Positions 28,345 through 37,496 of a DNA stretch of 64,000 nucleotides are shown one piece after another. The translations under genes and the position numbers were made by a program. The stretch is from positions 1 through 64,000 of the forward strand of contig DIEY01000100.1 of NCBI GenBank assembly GCA_002418865.1, given 5' to 3'. The first letter of the stretch is position 1. Every line of letters starts with the position of its first letter. Under the pieces are notes generated by a model. That model made no database searches and was not told where the DNA came from. It worked only from the letters and a program-made list of their open reading frames with translations. This stretch comes from Bacteroidales bacterium UBA5762. Its GTDB lineage: Bacteria; Bacteroidota; Bacteroidia; Bacteroidales; TTA-H9.

Positions 28345-28361
28345 CAAAAATATTACTTTTG
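28345..28361. promoter_or_regulatory. Back-to-back divergent -7 boxes (CAAAAATA-T-TACTTTTG)
   Basis: A minus-strand TATTTTTG (28345-28352) and a plus-strand TACTTTTG (28354-28361), both exact TAnnTTTG, lie 1 bp apart between the thioredoxin-fold gene (start 28291) and the coiled-coil gene (start 28410). Each is 48-54 bp from its start codon. Confidence 0.55.
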
Positions 28362-28409
28362 TGTATAAACGACAGACCAAAACACTCAATCCTTTATCCT
28401 TCAAAGAAT

Positions 28410-29717
28410 ATGACAAAAAAGATCCTTATTTTTTCATTTTTGTTGATTGGTTTATTTTTTAATAGTCAGGCGCAAGACAGCCTTATCAACCAGCTGCTTA
28501 AAAACCGCGAAAGAGACTATTTGAATTACATTCATCAACGCGACAGCATCAAGGTGAGAACATGGGAAAAAGTAGTAATGCTAAATGGATTAGCCGCCAA
28601 ATTAATCCAATCCGATAGTATTCTAATTGCGGCTTGTCTCGACCAATTAGCCTCGGGTATACCTTCAACCAGAGAGCAGCAACTTTTAGACACCATCACT
28701 CGTCTGAAGGGTAGAATAGATTATTTGAAACTAAGCTCCGCCTCTAAAAAAGATTTGAGCCCCAGAGATTATGTAATTCTGTTGGCAGTATCATTCATTT
28801 TGATTTTATTAGGAATTTTTGCTCTTGTTTTGCTCAGAAAACTCCAAAAAGCCAATCGAACAGAACAAAAAACCAAAGAAGAACTTGCAACTTTTAAGAA
28901 CTCACAAATTGATTATGAAAAGAAACTCGAGCAAATCAACATCGAGCTAACCCAAATCTATCAAGAACGCGAAGAACTTTTAAAACAGATTACTGAACTC
29001 AATAGAGCTTTAATAGCCGAGAAACAATATAGCAGCCAATTAAAAGTGCAACTAGAAAGGGAATTCAACGAAAAGCAAGATATTCAAAACCAATTGAATG
29101 AATTAACCGAACAGGCAACAAGACTCCAGAACCTTCCCGATGAAGGCACAATAAATGAAATGCTCACAGAAAACAATCTTCTCAAATCGGAAAATATCCA
29201 ATTGAAGCAAAAAATGACAGAGCTTCAAGACAAGCTTTCACAGATTAATTCGGAATTAGAAAAGACTTCGGTAGCCTCGAACGAAATTTTGACAAAAGCT
29301 ATCGAAGAAAGAGAGCAAAAATTCAGGATGGAACTTCAAAAGTTTCAACAGACACAGTTACAATTAGAAGACAAGATAAAGGAAACCGAAGAAAAATTAA
29401 AAAAACTGGGAGAAGAGAAAGACATGCTGTCGGCAGAGCGAAACTATGCCATGGAAAGTCTTGCTTCTATGAGTGATGAATTTGAAAGAACAAAATCACA
29501 ATTACAACAGCTCCAATCAGAAAAAAGCGAATTAGAAGAACAAATTGCCGGTCTTTCGGCTTTAACGCAACAAATTGATTTACTAAATGCTGAAATTATT
29601 CGTTGGCACAATGAAAATGAAGAACTTCAACAACAATTAGCTCGTGAAATAAAGTTGCGTAAAGAAATTGAATCGGATATTCAGAAAATATTCAGCCGGC
29701 TCGAAGGAGGAGTTTAA
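28410..29717 (+). CDS. Membrane-anchored long coiled-coil protein, function unknown
   Basis: From ATG 28410 (the earlier in-frame start at 28359 lies in the promoter) the protein has 435 residues. A signal peptide (1-21, FNSQAQ) is followed by a periplasmic segment of about 95 residues, one transmembrane helix at about 120-143 (VILLAVSFILILLGIFALVLLRKL), and then nearly 290 residues of continuous coiled coil rich in Glu, Lys, Gln and Leu. By the positive-inside rule (RKLQKANR after the helix) the coiled coil is cytoplasmic. No enzymatic motif. The layout suggests a scaffold or mechanical linker between envelope and cytoplasm, but no family is recognised. Convergent with the next gene, 7 bp apart. 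Confidence 0.75.
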   Translation: MTKKILIFSFLLIGLFFNSQAQDSLINQLLKNRERDYLNYIHQRDSIKVRTWEKVVMLNGLAAKLIQSDSILIAACLDQLASGIPSTREQQLLDTITRLKGRIDYLKLSSASKKDLSPRDYVILLAVSFILILLGIFALVLLRKLQKANRTEQKTKEELATFKNSQIDYEKKLEQINIELTQIYQEREELLKQITELNRALIAEKQYSSQLKVQLEREFNEKQDIQNQLNELTEQATRLQNLPDEGTINEMLTENNLLKSENIQLKQKMTELQDKLSQINSELEKTSVASNEILTKAIEEREQKFRMELQKFQQTQLQLEDKIKETEEKLKKLGEEKDMLSAERNYAMESLASMSDEFERTKSQLQQLQSEKSELEEQIAGLSALTQQIDLLNAEIIRWHNENEELQQQLAREIKLRKEIESDIQKIFSRLEGGV

Positions 29718-29724
29718 TAAGAAC

Positions 29725-30384
29725 TCAATCAGGAGGATGGAAGAAAAATCGAACGAAGAAATATCCTAAGGCTTCTACAGGCACTGTGCGAAATCCCTTG
29801 CTTGTTTTCCACCATCGGTGTTGGTCGAAAGTGAGGTCAGGTGCGGCAATAATACCGACCTTTATTTTGTAAGGCTCTAAAGCCTTACGATATAAAAACC
29901 AACTACGTCTGGCGTGAGCACCCATTGAAAAAAGATTAATGGCGGCTGGCAATTTATCTTGTTGTTCGAACCACTTGCCCAAAGCCACTGCATTTTGATA
30001 GGTTCTATCAATAAAAGCCTCGGGTGATGGAACACTAAAAACTCGATTCGAATCTATTCCCATGCTGATGAGCGTAGCTCGGGCTAAATCGGCATAACTG
30101 TCGTAGCGGCAAAATTCCATCCCATTCGTAAAAGGTAAGCCCGTGGTAACTATATAATCATATTGATTTTCTTCGAATTCTTTGCAAACCAACAATAATG
30201 CATAATCAGGCAAAAAACCCTCAACCACCAAAACCTTCGCCTCAACGGGTTTATTAACTCGCAAATAATCGCCTAAACCCCTTGATAGTCCAATAATGAA
30301 CATTACTAAAACCACTATGAGGATTATCCATCCCCAAATTGTGAGAATCCATGCCTCCTTCTTTTTTCTTAACCGAAAATGCAT
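29725..30384 (-). CDS. DUF218/YdcF-SanA-type membrane-anchored protein
   Basis: A 219-residue protein from ATG 30384 (a TTG codon precedes it). A basic N-terminus (RLRKKKEAW) is followed by one transmembrane helix (about 12-36) and a DUF218 domain with KVLVVEGFLPD, an YDYIVTTGLPF strand, the TYQNAVALGKW helix and INLFSMGAHARRSWFLYRKA. In characterised relatives (SanA, ElyC, YdcF) the family affects envelope integrity or lipid-carrier metabolism. The sequence here cannot show which activity applies. Monocistronic by layout. Confidence 0.8.
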   Translation of the reverse strand: MHFRLRKKKEAWILTIWGWIILIVVLVMFIIGLSRGLGDYLRVNKPVEAKVLVVEGFLPDYALLLVCKEFEENQYDYIVTTGLPFTNGMEFCRYDSYADLARATLISMGIDSNRVFSVPSPEAFIDRTYQNAVALGKWFEQQDKLPAAINLFSMGAHARRSWFLYRKALEPYKIKVGIIAAPDLTFDQHRWWKTSKGFRTVPVEALGYFFVRFFFHPPD

Positions 30385-30571
30385 CAAATCCTAATAATTA
30401 ATAGATGTTAAAATCTTATAGAATATTTTAAGTGTAAAATTGCAAACTTTTGGCTTAATATTCTTCTTTCTTTGAAAACTTGCATAGATTTAACCTTGGC
30501 TTTAAATTGGGATTAACAAAAACTTAATATAGATATAAATCGCTTTTAACACCAGGCGCTGAAAGCCAACA

Positions 30572-30579
30572 TAGATTTG
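30572..30579 (+). promoter_or_regulatory. -7 box (TAGATTTG) for the small secreted protein
   Basis: Exact TAnnTTTG only 1 bp before an in-frame ATG at 30581, so that ATG cannot be well translated from this promoter. It supports the second ATG at 30602. Confidence 0.45.
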
Positions 30580-30601
30580 CATGCGCAAAATACTATTTTT
30601 T

Positions 30602-30973
30602 ATGAAAAAAATAATGTCCATCGTCTTTTTACTGCTCTCTCTTAATTACCTGGTGTTTGCCGATAATGGGAAGGATAATGAACAAAAGGCTTCTCAAAGC
30701 GAGCGGCCTACAGCAGATAAAAACATTTCGCTTCAAGGCAAAGTGATTGACCTGATTACTGGAGAAGCCTTAGCTGGGGCCGAAATCTGCCTTGTAGGAA
30801 CAGATATAAAAGTTTTTACTGATTTAGAAGGAAATTTTAGCATACAACAGATTTCGCCGGGAAATTACAACCTAATATGTTCACTCATTACTTATCATAA
30901 AAGTTTGATAGAAAACCTCCAAATTTCCGAAAAGGAAAATACGCTTAAAATAGCCTTGGAAGAAATCAAATAA
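30602..30973 (+). CDS. Small exported protein with carboxypeptidase-regulatory-like domain
   Basis: 123 residues from ATG 30602 (MKKIMSIV), with a signal peptide ending near LVFADN. An earlier ATG at 30581 sits almost on the -7 box. After a short charged linker comes one complete domain (about 45-120): SLQGKVIDLITGEALAGAEICLVGT, then TDLEGNFSIQQISPGNYNL, the classic pattern of the Ig-like domain found at the N-terminus of SusC proteins. Here it stands alone without a barrel. Such stand-alone domains may be periplasmic adaptors or immunity/adhesion modules; no function can be assigned. Confidence 0.75.
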   Translation: MKKIMSIVFLLLSLNYLVFADNGKDNEQKASQSERPTADKNISLQGKVIDLITGEALAGAEICLVGTDIKVFTDLEGNFSIQQISPGNYNLICSLITYHKSLIENLQISEKENTLKIALEEIK

Positions 30974-31214
30974 TGCATTCTGGTTTTGGTTGTAGAAAGT
31001 TTGTGCTTATCATGCCCAATTTATAACCCAGAGGCTGTATAAAAATAAGAGAGCTCCATCCAAAACTCATAGCCTCAACTTCTGCATATTTTTTAGGATG
31101 AGAATCGTACCATTTTTAGTTACATCCACATGCCGAGATAATTATTTATTGTCTTTTATGCAGCTTAGCAGTGAAAAATGATAGAAGAAAACACAAAAAT
31201 CATTAGAAATGAGG

Positions 31215-34200
31215 CTATAACATATCAAGATAATTTTGGACCATACTTTTTATTTGTTGTGCACGTAATGGTTTGATAAGGTAATCATCGCATCCGGCCA
31301 ATAATGCTTTTTCTCTATCGGATGCCATAGCGTAGGCTGAAGTACCAATCACTGGAATGTTAGGGTATTTTTGTTTGATGAGGGAAGTAAGTTTTAATCC
31401 ATCTATATCGGGTAGCCTAATATCCATGAATATTAAGAAGATATCGGAATGCTGGTTAAGAATTTGTAATGCTTCACGTGCATCCCAAGCGTGATAAATC
31501 TTCATGTCTAACTTATGGAGCAGAACCTCCATATAGGCATAGTTGCTTGGTTCATCCTCTACCACTAAAATGCTACAATTTTTTTCGTGCGTAGAGGTTG
31601 GCAGAGGTTTTTGAACCTGATTTTCTGGTTCGAGTGAATCTATAGATTGAAACGGAACAAAGGGAATAGTAAAATAGAATACCGAGCCTTTCCCAGGCTG
31701 AGATTCAACCCATATCTGGCCACCAAGCAATTCTATCATAGCTTTGCATACCGATAAACCTAATCCTGCACCTTCGTGCCCTCTCGACAAGGAAAAATCA
31801 AGCTGATAAAACCTGTCGAATATTTTTTGAAGCTTATCAGACGGAATTCCTACACCGTCATCTTTAACAAAAAACTTCAAATTTCTCTTCTCAGGAATAA
31901 ATCCCAGTGAAATTGTTCCGGCAGCAGAAAATTTTATGGCATTATCGAGAAGGTGTTGTAAAATGTTTTTTAGTTTTTCTTCGTCGGATTGCCATAAAAG
32001 ATTGGGATCAATCTGAGTTTTTTGCAACATAAGCCCTTTTTCGAGTGCACGAGTAGAAAATTGCTCTATCAGGTCGGTAAGTAGGCTATCTGGCGAAAAG
32101 GAAGAAATATGGAGTGTTTCCATTCCTGCATCTAATCGAGTTAGATCAAGAATATCGGTAAGGAGCTGAAGCAGACGTAAGCCACTTTGTTCTATGCCTT
32201 CTATATACAGCCGCATTTGGCTGGTATCGACATTGCCTTCGAGTAAAATATTGGCAAACCCCAAAATTCCATTTAAAGGGGTTCTGATTTCGTGTGACAT
32301 GTTTTGAAAAAATGCCACCTTGAGTTTTTCGCTTTCCAGAACCTTGTTGAGGGCATCCCGAATCTCTTGTTCGGCTTTTTTACGATGCAAGGCCAAACTT
32401 AAATGATAAGAGATCTTACGGAAAAGCTCCAAATCTTCTTTTGAGTAGGCATCAGGGTTGGTATAATTTTGTACTACCATTACGCCTTCTTTTACCCCTT
32501 CTACTTCGAGAGGAATTCCCATCCATACTTCCGCAGGAGTTCCTATCATTTGAATAATTCCTTGCGAAGCCAGCTCATATATGTCTTGTTTTTTCAATAA
32601 AACTGCCTCACCCAAATTTATAACATAACCCGAAAGAGTACCTTCTGCAGGCCATGATTGAAAACCATCATAATCGTCTTTAAAATAAGGTGATGAAAAC
32701 TGTTGTGTAGAAGGATTGTAGAAAGCGACAAATAAATTCGAGCAATCCATGATTTTTCCCAATTCCTTCCTAAAGGTTTCAATAAATTCTTGAAAGTCGG
32801 AAAAGCGGGTAGCAGCTTCAACAATACGAAATTGAAGATTTTGAATCAATTCAAAGCGTTTTTGCTCAGTAATATCTCTGGCAGAACCTATAATAGCAAC
32901 CACATTGCCCTCTTCATCCACTAAAGGCGATTTAATGATATCCAGATACATGTATTTTCCTCTCACATTGCCAAAATTCATATACCTAATCGGCTTACCG
33001 GTTTCCAAAACCTTAGCATCAGTAGCATACGAGGTTTCATTCAACGTAAAATATTGTGGATTTTCCCGATGCGCTTCTTTTTGAAGTTCTATGAAAAAAC
33101 TATTTTTTTGGCCAATAGCTTGTTCAATATCCGTAATACCTAAATAATTCTCACATAGGGCTTTATTTACGAAAATATATTTCATGTCTTTATCCTTTAC
33201 CCATAGCCAGTCGACGAGATTATCAGCTATTTTGCGAAATAAATTTTGCATTTCCCTATATTGCAGTTCGCTCTCTTTTAGCGAGTCTTCATTTCTTCGG
33301 CTGATAAAGGCATTGGTTAGAATTCGAGAAACCATTCTAAGCAACCAACTTTCATCTGTATCTAATGATTTACAGAGATAATCATTAGCTAAACAAAAAT
33401 ATCCCATACCCTTACCTACATCATTCAAGATACTTACTAACAAAAAGTTGATTCCAAAAGGCTCGAGAGCTCTTCTAATTTTGCTTGACAAAGGCAGGCT
33501 GGTCAAATCGATAGTGATAATTTCTTCAGAAGTCAATTTAGCATCATACTCCTGAAATAAATCAATCGATAAATTTGGATTAGTTATGAAATCAGTACCC
33601 ACCGATGCATGCCATTGGTAAGATATATCCAATAAGCTTTCAGAATTTTTATTCAGAAGAAGAAAAGCATGATCCATCGATATTTCTTTGCCTATAAGTT
33701 CTAGCATCCTATGAATCTGCTTGTCGAAACTCGAGGACTCTATATGGATATAATCTATGGCTACCTGAAAAACAAGCTTCTGAAGATTTTGTAATCTAGA
33801 AAGTTCTTTTTTTGCAAAAACACTTTCACTAATATTTCTTACAATGCTCAAGACACGGCGTTGACCGGCCGGAACGTATCTTGCCTCAAATTGTCGCAAA
33901 GAGCCATCAATAACCAACTCGTATTCAGCAGATTGAGGCTGCATGGTAGAGAGAGTTTCCTTCACCATTTGTTGAGTTAAACGTGCCAAATCATCAGGTA
34001 ACACTTCTGCGGCCAATTTCCCAATAAAGTTCTCGGAAGGTAAAAGCAAATCATTTCGATTCGAAGCACTAATATCGATAAACCTCGAATTCTCATCCAG
34101 TAAAAAGATCATATCAGGAAGAGCATTGACAATGGCTTTTAAACGCGCCTCTCTTTCGAGTAATTTGTTGTGTACGAGAGCATCTGAAACTAAGTCTGTG

Positions 34201-35069
34201 AGTAAATCACAAAATTCGATTTCCTCCTTTGTCCAGCTATAAGGATTCAATTTTCCAATTGATAGAATTCCTTTTAAAAAGGAACCCCTTTGAAAAGAAG
34301 TATGAATAAAGGAAACTATTTCATTAGAATGAAAAAAATTGGCCTGATAAAATGAAATGGTTTCAAAATCAGCTACATCGGCTACAACCAATTGCCTATC
34401 CTTAAAAAGAATCTCAAGAAAATTTTTCTTTTCAACTCCTAAATCCTGTACACAGTTTTGAGGATTCTCGATGGCTTCATTTGTTATGGCAGAAATGCAA
34501 ACAAGTTGATCTCTTTCATCATCCAACTTCCACAGACCAATAGAATCGGCATTAATCTCCGATTTTGCATATTCCAGTAAAGAGTGGAGAAATTCTTCGA
34601 GCGACATTTCTGGCTTGAGCAATAATTTCCTGAAATTTTGAAATTCTTCCCTATAAGAAGAATGAATGGGCGATGCAAAGGAATTTGTCTCTGTAAACTG
34701 AGGGCTATCCATCCATTGAATAAGATGGATCAAAAGATTTCCATCAGCGAGAATATGACCTGAAATTGAGCACCATTTCTGTAGTTTAGCAGAATAAAAA
34801 TTCTGCTGAAATCGTTGTTCGTTTTTCAATCTCAGGCTGACTTCATCCCATAAGGCATGACCACCAACCATCAAAATCAAATCATACAAATGAAAATTTT
34901 GAGGTAAATTGCTCAAATACTGTCCAAAAAACTCACTCCCTGCAGAATTGCATTCTAAAACCTTAAAATCGGCACCTAAGTCTTTTACGTCTACTAAGGG
35001 CTCAAAAAGAAAAACAGCATAAGGAGCTTCCCTAAAAATCAGCTTAAAACCATCTAAAGATTCACTCAT
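31215..35069 (-). CDS. Cytoplasmic hybrid sensor histidine kinase with alternating PAS and GAF domains
   Basis: A 1284-residue protein with no signal peptide or membrane helix, so it senses an intracellular cue. By sequence pattern the order is PAS-like (1-130), GAF (about 150-300), PAS (305-420), GAF (430-590), PAS (610-740), GAF (750-900), HisKA and HATPase (about 915-1140), and a receiver (about 1165-1284). The phospho-acceptor is His926 in NMSHEIRTPLNG; the N box (LLDNAIKFS), G1 (DDGVGIP) and G2 (GAGLGLSVCK) are intact. The receiver has the acidic pair VVEDE, phospho-Asp1216 in FMDIRLPD and Lys in YLIKPL. No DNA-binding output domain and no adjacent regulator; the cognate partner must be elsewhere. 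Confidence 0.93.
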   Translation of the reverse strand: MSESLDGFKLIFREAPYAVFLFEPLVDVKDLGADFKVLECNSAGSEFFGQYLSNLPQNFHLYDLILMVGGHALWDEVSLRLKNEQRFQQNFYSAKLQKWCSISGHILADGNLLIHLIQWMDSPQFTETNSFASPIHSSYREEFQNFRKLLLKPEMSLEEFLHSLLEYAKSEINADSIGLWKLDDERDQLVCISAITNEAIENPQNCVQDLGVEKKNFLEILFKDRQLVVADVADFETISFYQANFFHSNEIVSFIHTSFQRGSFLKGILSIGKLNPYSWTKEEIEFCDLLTDLVSDALVHNKLLEREARLKAIVNALPDMIFLLDENSRFIDISASNRNDLLLPSENFIGKLAAEVLPDDLARLTQQMVKETLSTMQPQSAEYELVIDGSLRQFEARYVPAGQRRVLSIVRNISESVFAKKELSRLQNLQKLVFQVAIDYIHIESSSFDKQIHRMLELIGKEISMDHAFLLLNKNSESLLDISYQWHASVGTDFITNPNLSIDLFQEYDAKLTSEEIITIDLTSLPLSSKIRRALEPFGINFLLVSILNDVGKGMGYFCLANDYLCKSLDTDESWLLRMVSRILTNAFISRRNEDSLKESELQYREMQNLFRKIADNLVDWLWVKDKDMKYIFVNKALCENYLGITDIEQAIGQKNSFFIELQKEAHRENPQYFTLNETSYATDAKVLETGKPIRYMNFGNVRGKYMYLDIIKSPLVDEEGNVVAIIGSARDITEQKRFELIQNLQFRIVEAATRFSDFQEFIETFRKELGKIMDCSNLFVAFYNPSTQQFSSPYFKDDYDGFQSWPAEGTLSGYVINLGEAVLLKKQDIYELASQGIIQMIGTPAEVWMGIPLEVEGVKEGVMVVQNYTNPDAYSKEDLELFRKISYHLSLALHRKKAEQEIRDALNKVLESEKLKVAFFQNMSHEIRTPLNGILGFANILLEGNVDTSQMRLYIEGIEQSGLRLLQLLTDILDLTRLDAGMETLHISSFSPDSLLTDLIEQFSTRALEKGLMLQKTQIDPNLLWQSDEEKLKNILQHLLDNAIKFSAAGTISLGFIPEKRNLKFFVKDDGVGIPSDKLQKIFDRFYQLDFSLSRGHEGAGLGLSVCKAMIELLGGQIWVESQPGKGSVFYFTIPFVPFQSIDSLEPENQVQKPLPTSTHEKNCSILVVEDEPSNYAYMEVLLHKLDMKIYHAWDAREALQILNQHSDIFLIFMDIRLPDIDGLKLTSLIKQKYPNIPVIGTSAYAMASDREKALLAGCDDYLIKPLRAQQIKSMVQNYLDML

Positions 35070-35726
35070 TCAAAATAAGTATAGGAGTATTAAAAAGTAA
35101 AAAGTCTTCAAATTTCATAAAAGTTTTCGAAATCATCCAATAATTGTAATAATTGATTCAAAAAAGTTCTTTTACCTGACCAAAATACAGACACTTTCGA
35201 CTCAATTAACAAATAATTTCACGTTCAAATTTAAGAATAAGATACGACAAATTTACAGATGCCATCAACAAAGCATGAAAATTAGACTCCCTTTCACGGA
35301 CTCCTAAAATAACCATAGTACCATCATGCTTTAGACATTAAAATATTTGACAAATAATGAAACCTATATATATGCAGCATCTCAAAAGGTACAAGAAATT
35401 TTACAGAAAACTAGCATAATGATTATTTGTTGCTTTTATGAATTCGATGAATTTTAACATTATGTAGCTCAGTAGCCCGCTTGCAAATGCGAAGGGAACA
35501 GACAAGCTTTTTCTCATTTAAAAAGAAGAGTATATTTCCTACTTATAAATTCAGAACTAATTATCTATCAGGAGAAATGCATTAAAGAGTAAACTACGAA
35601 GAGACTTGAGACTTTAGCTTTCTTTCGGTCTATTTCAATCTGCCCATTCATTAAAATCGATAAGATTTTTGAAACAATTTATAGAAAAACCGTCAAGTTC
35701 ACACATCAGGTTGAGGGATAGAGATT
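35070..35726. other. Long AT-rich intergenic region
   Basis: 657 bp with no credible gene, tRNA or repeat. Its left end holds two minus-strand TAAATTTG boxes that may drive the sensor kinase. The rest shows many stops in all frames and no conserved motif that I recognise. An unannotated small RNA or a decayed gene cannot be excluded. Confidence 0.6.
35226..35255 (-). promoter_or_regulatory. Two tandem -7 boxes (TAAATTTG) upstream of the sensor kinase
   Basis: Exact TAnnTTTG at 35226-35233 and 35248-35255 on the minus strand, 156-186 bp before the kinase ATG. The region is AT-rich, so chance matches are possible. Confidence 0.3.
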
Positions 35727-36200
35727 TCAAACGACAGCTATAATAAAAACGATAGCCAGGGCAATGACGAAAATCATATTTAATAGGGTGCTGGTAATAA
35801 AACCAAAAAAAGAGCCTAGGCCCGAACGTAGAGCATAATTTAAATCTTTGCCCCCAATTATTTCACCCAGCATTGCTCCCAAAAAAGGACCCAGAATAAT
35901 TCCCAAAGGACCAAAAAGAAAGCCGATTACTAGTCCTACGGCACTACCTCGAGTTCCATATTTGGTACCTCCAAATTTACTAGTGCCTATTACTGGAATG
36001 ACGTAATCCAATAAAGTAATCAGCAATGTAGCAATTCCCCAGAAAATCAGAGTTTTTTGTGAAAACGGCGAAAAAGAGGTGAGTTGAAGTGCAGGTAAAG
36101 CCAGATAAGCTAAAGGAGGGCCAGCCAATATGGGGGCAAAACTACCTATAAATCCTAAAACCAATAAAATCGCTCCTATAGTTATCCAAATCCAGTCCAT
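35727..36200 (-). CDS. DUF456 inner-membrane protein
   Basis: A 157-residue polytopic protein, nearly all hydrophobic, with glycine-rich repeats typical of DUF456: an N-terminal helix pair (WIWITIGAILLVLGFIGSFAPILAGPP), the loop VIPVIGTSKFGGTKYGTRGSA, then GLVIGFLFGPLGIILGPFLGAMLGE and a final hydrophobic tail. The repeated G-x3-G pattern suggests packed glycine-zipper helices. Function unknown for the family. It is divergent from the LolC/E-type permease across a very compact shared promoter. Confidence 0.85.
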   Translation of the reverse strand: MDWIWITIGAILLVLGFIGSFAPILAGPPLAYLALPALQLTSFSPFSQKTLIFWGIATLLITLLDYVIPVIGTSKFGGTKYGTRGSAVGLVIGFLFGPLGIILGPFLGAMLGEIIGGKDLNYALRSGLGSFFGFITSTLLNMIFVIALAIVFIIAVV

Positions 36201-36222
36201 TTTTAAAAAAAATTCAAAGAGT

Positions 36223-36239
36223 CAAATGTAATACTTTTG
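36223..36239. promoter_or_regulatory. Back-to-back divergent -7 boxes (CAAATGTA-A-TACTTTTG)
   Basis: Minus-strand TACATTTG (36223-36230) and plus-strand TACTTTTG (36232-36239), both exact TAnnTTTG and 1 bp apart. They lie 22 bp from the DUF456 ATG and 19 bp from the permease TTG. The arrangement repeats that at 28345-28361. Confidence 0.6.
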
Positions 36240-36258
36240 CACTGAAAAATAAAATCTT

Positions 36259-37488
36259 TTGGGTGCTGAATTATTTATCGCAAGTCGTTTAGTTAAGCCA
36301 AAAAAGGAAAGTCTTTCGGGGCCTTCTATAAAGATTGCCGTAGCAAGTGTAAGCATAAGCCTTGCAGTGATGATTTCGGCGGTTTGTATATTAAGAGGAT
36401 TTCAGCAAGAAATACGCGAAAAAGTAAGCGGATTTGCTGCTCACATTCAAGTTCATTCATTTGTTAGTAGTGCCAGCCAAACCGAGAATCCACCAATGAT
36501 TTACGATAGTGGATTAATGGTGAAATTAAAAAATTACCCTGAAATTAAACATATTCAAGCTGTAGCCTATAAAACAGGCATCATTCAAGCCAATCAACAA
36601 ATTTTAGGGGTAACCTTAAAAGGTGGAGGTTCCGACCTCGATATGCAGTTGATCGAAAACAAACTCGTCAAAGGAAGATTGCCTTTGCTGAAGGATAGCA
36701 CGTTAAAATATGAAATTCTCCTTTCACAAAACATAGCTGATAAGTTACTTCTCGACACTGGACAAGACATCCGCATGTATTTCTTGAACGAAGGAGAAAA
36801 TTCACCTCGAGCACGCAGAATGAAAATCGTGGGCATTTACAATACTGGCCTCGAGGATTTCGATCAATCGTTTGCGTTTACCGATATTCGCCACATACAA
36901 AAACTTAATGGATGGAACAAAAATGAAGTAGGAATGATAGAAATCATCCTCCGAAATATTGATGAATTGGAAATAGTAAGCCGTAAAATTTATGAAGATT
37001 TACCTTCTAACCTTAACGTTACTAACATACATCAGACCTATCCCCAAATTTTCGATTGGCTCGAGCTGCAAGATGTGAATGTATTGGTTATTCTGATTCT
37101 GATGATAATAGTAGCTGCCATTTCGATGATAAGCGCTCTATTTATCATGATAGTTGAAAAAACTCAACTCATAGGTATTCTAAAAGCTTTAGGAGCGAGC
37201 AGTTTAAGCATTAGAAAAATATTCGTTTATACTTCAACGTTTATAGCCTTGAAAGGCATGCTATATGGAAACGCCATCGGCATTGGCCTCATGTGGCTTC
37301 AAAAGCATTTTCAGGTAGTAAAATTGCCCGTAGAATCCTATTTTATGGAGTACGTGCCTGTAAATCTTAATTTAACTAACCTTCTTATTATCAATATTGC
37401 AACATTCATCTTATGCATAGGTTCACTTCTTTTACCCACCTTAACCATAACCCGCATTTCACCATTAAGAGCCATACGTTATCACTAA
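36259..37488 (+). CDS. LolC/LolE-type ABC transporter permease
   Basis: Inner-membrane permease of the FtsX/MacB superfamily, probably part of the system that releases lipoproteins toward the outer membrane. The 409-residue protein starts at TTG 36259 (MGAELFIASRLV); no upstream ATG exists, and the promoter box 19 bp before fits. One N-terminal helix (about 25-48, with VASVSISLAVMISAV) is followed by a large periplasmic domain, then three C-terminal helices (about 270-295, 315-345, 370-400) with the LIGILKALGASSLSIRKIF coupling region. The ATPase (LolD) is not in the window. The next gene follows after 8 bp, so the two are co-transcribed. Confidence 0.88.
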   Translation: MGAELFIASRLVKPKKESLSGPSIKIAVASVSISLAVMISAVCILRGFQQEIREKVSGFAAHIQVHSFVSSASQTENPPMIYDSGLMVKLKNYPEIKHIQAVAYKTGIIQANQQILGVTLKGGGSDLDMQLIENKLVKGRLPLLKDSTLKYEILLSQNIADKLLLDTGQDIRMYFLNEGENSPRARRMKIVGIYNTGLEDFDQSFAFTDIRHIQKLNGWNKNEVGMIEIILRNIDELEIVSRKIYEDLPSNLNVTNIHQTYPQIFDWLELQDVNVLVILILMIIVAAISMISALFIMIVEKTQLIGILKALGASSLSIRKIFVYTSTFIALKGMLYGNAIGIGLMWLQKHFQVVKLPVESYFMEYVPVNLNLTNLLIINIATFILCIGSLLLPTLTITRISPLRAIRYH

Positions 37489-37496
37489 AGGCCTTG

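Noticed and set aside
31031..31076. GAGGCT ... AGCCTC inverted repeat downstream of the small secreted protein
   Set aside because: Only 6 bp with a 34-base loop; too weak to call a terminator.
35461..35510. tRNA-like TGTAGCTCAGTAGCCCGC string
   Set aside because: No cloverleaf: acceptor and T arms do not pair and the T-loop consensus is missing.
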